Source: an uncultured Bacillaceae bacterium | GTDB taxonomy: Bacteria > Bacillota > Bacilli > Bacillales > Pradoshiaceae | Direction of reading: 5' to 3' | DNA length: 10,499 nucleotides | Assembly (NCBI GenBank): GCA_904501845.1 | Contig: CAJGCH010000086.1 | Location: 1-10,499 of the forward strand | In this document: one piece after another, positions 6,253 to 10,499 of the stretch | Position numbering within the stretch: position 1 is the first letter of the stretch | How the letters are laid out: each line of letters begins with the position of its first letter | Program-made: the position numbers and the translations under genes | The notes under the pieces: model-generated | Databases searched by the model: none | The model's input: only the letters and a program-made list of their open reading frames with translations | What the model was told of the DNA's origin: nothing

Positions 6253-7008
6253 TTAATGATCATGCTTTATAGTGCAGACATCATGACCATAGAAAGCTGA
6301 CATATCCTGATTATTCAGTTCCTCATACTCGTTTGAGTCGCCATGGAAATGCAGCCGCTTATTTAAGCAGGCAATATGAGTCACCTTCTCTGTAATGGTG
6401 CCTGTATCATGTGTAACCAAGATCAACGTTAAGCCAAGGTTACGATTCAAGTCATATAAAAGCTCATAGAAATTGGATACATTCTGCACGTCCACCCCGA
6501 CAGTCGGCTCATCAAGGATTAACAATTCCGGATCACTCACAAGTGCCCGTGCAATGAAAACCCGCTGCTGCTGGCCGCCTGAAAGGTCACCTACGGTACG
6601 GTGCAAAAAGTCTTGCATGCCCACTTCCCTCAATGCTTGAATAACCTTCTCCCTGTGCTTCTTCGTATAGAAGCGGAAAAGACCTATTTTCTTCGTCAGG
6701 CCGCTTGCGACAACTTCCTCCACTGTCGCGGGAAAACCGCTGTTAAACGAATTCGCCTTCTGAGATACATAGCCGATCCGTTCCCAGCTCTTGAAGCGGC
6801 TAATCTTTACACCGAATAAGAAGATTTCCCCTTGCTGTACTTTATTGATTCCAAGTAGGAGCTTTAATAAGGTCGACTTGCCTGACCCGTTTGGTCCGAC
6901 AATAGCCAGGAAGTCTCCCTCCCTGACGGTCAGATTAATATCCTCCAGGACATTTTCTTGCTCATATTTATACGTTATATGGTCTAATTTAATTATTTCT
7001 TCTTTCAT
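6253..7008 (-). CDS. znuC: ZnuC/AdcC-like zinc ABC transporter ATP-binding protein
   Basis: Predicted 251-residue ABC ATPase that powers zinc import on the cytoplasmic face. All catalytic elements are intact: Walker A GPNGSGKST (38-46), Q-loop Gln83, signature LSGGQQQR (142-149), Walker B LLILDE (162-167), D-loop GVD, and the switch histidine of VTHD (His200). The C-terminus ends in a short His-rich stretch (GHDVCTIKHDH) that may contact metal, an inference only. It is the first gene of the operon, preceded by a consensus-like promoter and a Zur box. Its ribosome binding site GGCGGGAG is only three bases from the ATG, which is tight. The solute-binding partner ZnuA/AdcA is not in this window. 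Confidence 0.94.
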   Translation of the reverse strand: MKEEIIKLDHITYKYEQENVLEDINLTVREGDFLAIVGPNGSGKSTLLKLLLGINKVQQGEIFLFGVKISRFKSWERIGYVSQKANSFNSGFPATVEEVVASGLTKKIGLFRFYTKKHREKVIQALREVGMQDFLHRTVGDLSGGQQQRVFIARALVSDPELLILDEPTVGVDVQNVSNFYELLYDLNRNLGLTLILVTHDTGTITEKVTHIACLNKRLHFHGDSNEYEELNNQDMSAFYGHDVCTIKHDH

Positions 7009-7025
7009 AATCTCCCGCCCGTTAA

Positions 7026-7040
7026 TAAGAATGATTACGA
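7026..7040 (-). promoter_or_regulatory. Zur box of the znuC-znuB-zur operon
   Basis: Read on the minus strand the site is TCGTAAT-C-ATTCTTA, compared with the Bacillus Zur 7-1-7 box TCGTAAT-N-ATTACGA. The left half is perfect and the flank AAATCGTAAT continues the match. The right half differs at three central positions. It begins about five bases downstream of the predicted transcription start, where bound Zur would block expression when zinc is plentiful. Confidence 0.8.
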
Positions 7041-7051
7041 TTTACTCAAGT

Positions 7052-7080
7052 AGTATACAGGAGCCACAAATGAATGTAAA
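7052..7080 (-). promoter_or_regulatory. Sigma-A promoter of znuC-znuB-zur
   Basis: On the minus strand TTTACA (7075-7080) and TATACT (7052-7057) are separated by exactly 17 bases, each matching five of six consensus positions. The expected start is near 7045, immediately upstream of the Zur box. Confidence 0.8.
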
Positions 7081-7155
7081 CCTATTTACTTAACATTTGT
7101 CGAATTGGTTCATTTTAGCCGCACCCTTTCATAATGTAACTATGGGGTGATAGGA

Positions 7156-7413
7156 ATGAAGCTATTCGAAACCATTATCAACATGAAGCTAAACCGCATC
7201 ACGACCAGTGAATTGCTTAGCTTCTCCAGTCAGCAAGGAGTCACGTTATCCAATTCAGAGGCCGAACAGATTGTTCACTTATTGAAAGGAAAATCCATAA
7301 ATATTTTTGATGAGGCAGAGCGGAAGATCGTGCTCGAACAGATTGACGATATTGTCGGAGCTAAACGGGCTAAGCAGATTGAACAATTGTTCTACAGCTT
7401 GACCGGAAATTGA
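7156..7413 (+). CDS. yqfT: YqfT, DUF2624 small protein
   Basis: Predicted 85-residue soluble, probably all-helical protein of the DUF2624 family; function unknown. It opens MKLFETIINMKLNRITTSELL and is rich in Lys, Glu and Ile, with no membrane segment, cysteine pair or catalytic motif visible. I chose the ATG at 7156, which has GGGTG (7145-7149) six bases upstream. A GTG three codons earlier (7147) overlaps that binding site and is unlikely. It is divergent from the zinc operon and convergent with nfo, the same neighbour as in B. subtilis. A possible promoter (TTGGTT at 7105, CATAAT at 7130-7135) has a long 19-base spacer and is weak. Confidence 0.85.
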   Translation: MKLFETIINMKLNRITTSELLSFSSQQGVTLSNSEAEQIVHLLKGKSINIFDEAERKIVLEQIDDIVGAKRAKQIEQLFYSLTGN

Positions 7414-7416
7414 TGC

Positions 7417-7457
7417 AAAAAAGAGGCCAAATCATCAGTTGATTTGACCTCTTTTTT
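7417..7457. terminator. Bidirectional terminator between yqfT and nfo
   Basis: GAGG-C-CAAATCA (7423-7434) pairs with TGATTTG-A-CCTC (7440-7451), with one mismatch and a 5-base loop. The stem is flanked by six A residues on the left and six T residues on the right. Each strand therefore ends in a T-run, and the hairpin can stop both converging genes. Confidence 0.93.
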
Positions 7458-7471
7458 ATATAGGAATCGCT

Positions 7472-8380
7472 TCAGCTTTCGACCATTTGGCCAAGTATCA
7501 TCTCTTGGAAATTCGTCCAATTCCCGTCCTTTAACATATCGATTTCATACTTATATGGCGCCTTCTTATTGTTCTTATCAGTACCGACATACGGCGTCTC
7601 CAGAATCTTCGGAATGTCCGAAAGCTGCGGATGATGGACAATATAATGAAGCGGCTTAAAGCCAATCTTGCCATAACCGATATTTTCATGACGGTCCTTT
7701 CTCATCCCGCGCTCATTTTTGCTGTCATTGATATGCAGTACTTTAATATTCTTCACACCGATTAATTTATCGAATTCATTTAAAACACCATCGAAATCCT
7801 CAACGATATTATAGCCGGCATCATGTGTATGGCATGTATCAAAGCAGACACTAAGACGATCATTGTGGGTCACGCCATCAAAAATCATTGCCAGCTCTTC
7901 AAAGCTTCGCCCGCATTCTGAGCCTTTGCCAGCCATCGTCTCGAGCGCAATCTGCACATCTTGCCCAGGAATGATGACTTCATTCAGCCCCTCTATGATT
8001 TTTTTAATGCCGATTTCAGACCCTTCGCCCACATGAGCACCGGGATGCAGGACAATTTGCTTTGCGCCGATGGCTTCCGTCCGCTCAATTTCCGAACGAA
8101 GGAAATCCACTCCAAGCTGGTAGGTAGCCGGGTTAACGGCATTGCCTATATTAATGATATAAGGTGCATGGACAACGATATCACTGATGCCGTTCGCTTC
8201 CATATGCTTTCTTCCCTCATCAATATTAAGCTCTTCGATTTTCTTTCTGCGCGTATTTTGCGGTGCACCCGTATAGATCATGAAGGTATTCGCCCCGTAA
8301 GATACGGCTTCCGCACTTGCTGCTAGCAGCATTTTTTTTCCGCTCATCGAGACATGTGAACCTATCTTCAAAGCTGTCAA
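7472..8380 (-). CDS. nfo: Endonuclease IV (Nfo), AP endonuclease
   Basis: Predicted 302-residue cytoplasmic DNA repair enzyme of the TIM-barrel endonuclease IV family. It cleaves DNA 5' to abasic sites in base excision repair; in B. subtilis it is linked to repair in spores during germination. The nine ligands of the trinuclear zinc site are all present: His71, His112, Glu147, Asp181, His184, His216, Asp229, His231 and Glu261, in motifs such as HAPYIINIGN, LHPGAH, ETMAGKG, DTCHTHDAGY, HIND and DRHENIG. The start is TTG at 8380 with GGGGGGAC upstream; a second in-frame TTG three codons later is an alternative. The binding site overlaps the cshB stop codon, so the two genes are probably cotranscribed and translationally coupled. 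Confidence 0.95.
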   Translation of the reverse strand: MTALKIGSHVSMSGKKMLLAASAEAVSYGANTFMIYTGAPQNTRRKKIEELNIDEGRKHMEANGISDIVVHAPYIINIGNAVNPATYQLGVDFLRSEIERTEAIGAKQIVLHPGAHVGEGSEIGIKKIIEGLNEVIIPGQDVQIALETMAGKGSECGRSFEELAMIFDGVTHNDRLSVCFDTCHTHDAGYNIVEDFDGVLNEFDKLIGVKNIKVLHINDSKNERGMRKDRHENIGYGKIGFKPLHYIVHHPQLSDIPKILETPYVGTDKNNKKAPYKYEIDMLKDGNWTNFQEMILGQMVES

Positions 8381-8392
8381 GGTCAGTCCCCC

Positions 8393-9700
8393 CTACTTTT
8401 TCTTTAAGCGTCTTTCTCTCTTCTTAATTTTTTCTACTTCCGCTTTGACTTTCTTCTTATATCCAGGTTTTACTTTACGCAAATGCTTGGAGAATTTTCC
8501 GTATTTCTTCACTTCTCCAGCCTTGGAGCTGTCTTTTCGCTTTTTCCGTTTATTGCGGTCATCAATCTCAACCCATTCACCCTTGACGACATCACGGTTC
8601 AGGAAAGTGATGCCCATGGATTCCAATTTCCGAAGAGCTGGTTCATCCTTCTCCTCAAACAGGGTGATTGCAATGCCAGACATACCCGCACGCGCTGTCC
8701 GACCTGCACGGTGAATATAAAAGTCTAAATCCTGCGGGATCTCATAGTTGATGACATGGCTAACGCCTTCAATATCAATTCCGCGCGCTGCCAAATCGGT
8801 TGCGACGACGTACTGATATTTCAAGGAGTTAATTTCTTTCATGACCCGCTTTCTCTCACGCGCAGGCAAATTGCCATGCAGGCGTCCAACTTGAATACCT
8901 TTGTCCAGCAAGGAATCTGCCAGTTCATCAGCGTTTTGCTTCGTATTGGCAAAAACAAGTGAAAAGAACGGGTTTTGCAGCGCAAGGATTTCCTTCACTA
9001 ATTTAGCTTTATCACGATGCCTCACCGGTACGAGAATATGCTCCAGCTTGTCCGCGGATGCCTTATTTGGGTCAACATGAATATGCTTTGGATTGTTCAT
9101 GTATTTCTTAAGGAATGGCTGAAGCTTCTCAGGAATCGTCGCAGAGAACACAAGCATTTGCAATTCCGGCGCCATTCTTGCCGCCACCTTATCAACATCC
9201 TCCATAAAGCCAAGGTCAATCATAAGGTCTGCTTCATCAACGACCAGCGTATTGGCAGAATAGACAATCAGCGCGTTTTCCTCAATTAAATCCTTTATCC
9301 GTCCAGGCGTTCCAATCACCAAGTGCGGCTGCACACTAAGCTTATCAATTGAACGCTGCTTATCTGTGCCGCCAACATAACTTTTTATATGAATTTGTTT
9401 ATCTTCCGGAAATTTTTCGTTCAGCTCTGTCGCTGCCTTGTAAATCTGCGTGGCAAGCTCACGTGTCGGAGCAGTAATGACGGCCTGTACCGCCGTTTCT
9501 TCCACTTGAATGCGAGCCATAATCGGCAATAGGAAAGAATGGGTTTTTCCTGTTCCTGTTTGTGACTGGCCGATAATGCTCTTACCACTCAACACGGATG
9601 GAATGACCCTCTCCTGAATGACTGTCGGTTTCTTGAAACCAACCTTCTCAACTGCCTCCAATACATGGTCCGGCAATTTAAATAATGTAAATGAACTCAT
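8393..9700 (-). CDS. cshB: CshB, DEAD-box RNA helicase
   Basis: Predicted 435-residue ATP-dependent RNA helicase of the Bacillus YqfR/CshB type, associated in B. subtilis with cold growth and RNA or ribosome metabolism. RecA-like domain 1 contains the Q motif (Gln29), SQTGTGKT (46-53), PTRELA (78-83), GG (110-111), TPGR (131-134), DEAD (155-158) and SAT (186-188). Domain 2 contains ANTKQNADEL, HGNL (275-278), ATDLAARGID and HRAGRTARAG (330-339). A lysine/arginine-rich tail (about 384-435), without a typical RNA-binding fold, probably grips RNA. The ATG has only a weak purine-rich site (GAGAAAG) upstream. It starts the cshB-nfo pair. CshA is larger with a different tail, so CshB is the better match; gene order agrees. 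Confidence 0.94.
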   Translation of the reverse strand: MSSFTLFKLPDHVLEAVEKVGFKKPTVIQERVIPSVLSGKSIIGQSQTGTGKTHSFLLPIMARIQVEETAVQAVITAPTRELATQIYKAATELNEKFPEDKQIHIKSYVGGTDKQRSIDKLSVQPHLVIGTPGRIKDLIEENALIVYSANTLVVDEADLMIDLGFMEDVDKVAARMAPELQMLVFSATIPEKLQPFLKKYMNNPKHIHVDPNKASADKLEHILVPVRHRDKAKLVKEILALQNPFFSLVFANTKQNADELADSLLDKGIQVGRLHGNLPARERKRVMKEINSLKYQYVVATDLAARGIDIEGVSHVINYEIPQDLDFYIHRAGRTARAGMSGIAITLFEEKDEPALRKLESMGITFLNRDVVKGEWVEIDDRNKRKKRKDSSKAGEVKKYGKFSKHLRKVKPGYKKKVKAEVEKIKKRERRLKKK

Positions 9701-9750
9701 TTTTAACCAACTTTCTCAACATGCTTAACACATATCCTTTTATCCTTTTC

Positions 9751-9780
9751 ATATTACCTTATGTTAACTAGTATTCACAA
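9751..9780 (-). promoter_or_regulatory. Candidate sigma-A promoter of cshB-nfo
   Basis: On the minus strand TTGTGA (9775-9780) and TAATAT (9751-9756) lie 18 bases apart, each with four of six consensus matches. It predicts a leader of about 45 bases. It is the best pair I see in this gap, but it is not strong. Confidence 0.35.
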
Positions 9781-9822
9781 GTTTTTAACGGATTAAAAGC
9801 CTATTCTTCTATCTCAAGGCAC

Positions 9823-9831
9823 TTATCCACA
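9823..9831 (+). other. Consensus DnaA box (TTATCCACA)
   Basis: TTATCCACA at 9823-9831 is an exact match to the high-affinity DnaA recognition sequence. A related TTAATCCACA, with one inserted base, occurs at 9882-9891 next to the yqfQ ribosome binding site. A single 9-mer can occur by chance, and there is no AT-rich unwinding region or box cluster, so this is not an origin. A regulatory role is only possible. Confidence 0.4.
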
Positions 9832-9840
9832 CTTGTCCGA

Positions 9841-9851
9841 CATACCATATA
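9841..9851 (+). promoter_or_regulatory. Possible sporulation-type -10 element of yqfQ
   Basis: CATACCATA (9841-9849) fits the mother-cell sigma-K -10 pattern CATANNNTA and matches sigma-E's CATACAAT at seven of eight positions. An AC at 9821-9822 is 18 bases upstream, slightly too far for sigma-K. A sigma-A reading, TTATCC (9823) with CATATA (9846-9851) 17 bases apart, is also possible. Confidence 0.25.
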
Positions 9852-9909
9852 AGGAACCGCGCAAGTTATTCATTTTTGCGGTTAATCCACAGAGAAAGGA
9901 GGCGAACAA

Positions 9910-10494
9910 ATGCCACCAATGAGACCACCGATGTTCCTTCCTCCACGCGGAGGAGGCATGATACGGCCTGGTATGGCCCCTAGGGGAATGATGGGGGCTG
10001 CGAACAGCGCCGGGGCAAGAGGTTTATTTGCCCGCGGAGCACAGGGCGCCGCTGCCGGAGCCCCGCGTTCCGGAGGAATCCTCTCATCATTATTTGGAGG
10101 AGGCGGAGGTTCTGCCGGCAACGCTGTAACAGCAGCTCGTTCCGTAACTGGCGCTGCTGGAGCCGCAGCCAAAGGAGGAACTTCCTTGACAAGTATCATG
10201 AATGGCACGCAAAAGGTCCTCGCTGCAGGTGAAAGAATCGTTCCAATGGTCCGTCAAGTACAGCAATACGGCCCATTGATTAAGAACTTGCCATCCATGT
10301 GGAAAATGTACAGAGGGCTGAAAGCGGCTGGCACAGGTACTGATTCTGCCGAAACCCCGCCAGTTGAGGAAGCGAGCACTGAGCAAGCCGAAACCGTCGC
10401 GGCAGCGGCCTCTTTGCCAATAGAGGAAGAACTGAAAAATGAGCCGAAAAAAAGCTCAGCTCCGAGGCCATCCGTGCCTAAATTATTCATTTAG
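9910..10494 (+). CDS. yqfQ: YqfQ/VrrA-like Gly/Ala/Pro-rich protein
   Basis: Predicted 194-residue protein of the YqfQ-like family, the equivalent of B. anthracis VrrA; function not established, sometimes annotated as spore-coat related. The N-terminal half (1-90) is low-complexity, dominated by Pro/Met/Arg, then Gly and Ala, including a five-glycine run at 63-67. A conserved-looking core, about 91-138, contains IMNGTQKVL and VRQVQQYGPLIKNLPSMWKMYRGLK. An acidic Ala/Glu linker (about 145-178) leads to a short Lys/Pro tail ending PKLFI, a C-terminal signature I associate with this family. There is no signal peptide or membrane segment. The ATG has AGGAGG (9897-9902) seven bases upstream. It is divergent from cshB, and in related genomes ispH follows; here the window ends just after the stop. 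Confidence 0.85.
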   Translation: MPPMRPPMFLPPRGGGMIRPGMAPRGMMGAANSAGARGLFARGAQGAAAGAPRSGGILSSLFGGGGGSAGNAVTAARSVTGAAGAAAKGGTSLTSIMNGTQKVLAAGERIVPMVRQVQQYGPLIKNLPSMWKMYRGLKAAGTGTDSAETPPVEEASTEQAETVAAAASLPIEEELKNEPKKSSAPRPSVPKLFI

Positions 10495-10499
10495 TAGAT

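Noticed and set aside
9855..9883. AACCGC/GCGGTT hairpin as a terminator
   Set aside because: The T-run lies inside the loop rather than after the stem, and the site is upstream of yqfQ with no gene ending there.
1..10499. Mobile elements, CRISPR arrays, tRNA or rRNA genes, toxin-antitoxin or defence genes
   Set aside because: No transposase, integrase, regularly spaced direct repeats, tRNA cloverleaf or CCA-ended stem, or known defence motif was seen; the genes match a conserved chromosomal block.

Overview
The window looks like chromosomal DNA from a low-to-moderate GC Gram-positive spore former of the Bacillaceae (Bacillus in the broad sense). The evidence is the gene order, which follows the Bacillus subtilis yqg/yqf block (yqgC, yqgB, yqfZ, ispG/yqfY, yqfX, yqfW, zur, yqfT, nfo, cshB, yqfQ). 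Strong GGAGG-type ribosome binding sites, TTG and GTG starts, and hairpin-plus-T-run terminators fit the same group. The species cannot be named from sequence reading alone.

Layout. 1-1551: divergent membrane protein genes yqgC (minus) and yqgB (plus), with yqgB ending at a clear terminator. 1614-3219: a small LysM membrane-anchored protein (yqfZ), then ispG (iron-sulfur enzyme of the MEP isoprenoid pathway) with its own probable promoter and terminator. 3233-4306: divergent yqfX-like (minus) and yqfW, a HAD-type nucleotidase (plus). 4365-7080: a minus-strand zinc-homeostasis operon znuC-znuB-zur with a recognisable Zur operator at its promoter. A prolyl-tRNA-editing-type deacylase lies downstream, separated from zur by a strong hairpin. 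7156-7457: yqfT (DUF2624, plus), converging on the next block through a bidirectional terminator. 7472-9780: minus-strand cshB (DEAD-box RNA helicase) followed by nfo (endonuclease IV), closely spaced. 9910-10494: yqfQ/vrrA (plus), a Gly/Ala/Pro-rich protein; in Bacillus, ispH usually comes next, beyond the window.

How the genes work together. The zinc genes form a self-contained feedback unit: the importer's ATPase and permease are made with the repressor Zur, which probably binds just downstream of their own start site. The solute-binding subunit (ZnuA/AdcA) is not in the window. IspG and, presumably, the following off-window IspH are the last two MEP enzymes, bracketing this conserved block. 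Nfo repairs abasic sites, a role tied to spore DNA repair in Bacillus.

I see no phage, transposon, CRISPR, toxin or biosynthetic cluster, and nothing that looks like a new system. The items most worth checking are regulatory: inverted repeats overlapping the yqgB and ispG promoters, the zur-deacylase junction, and a consensus DnaA box in the cshB-yqfQ gap.
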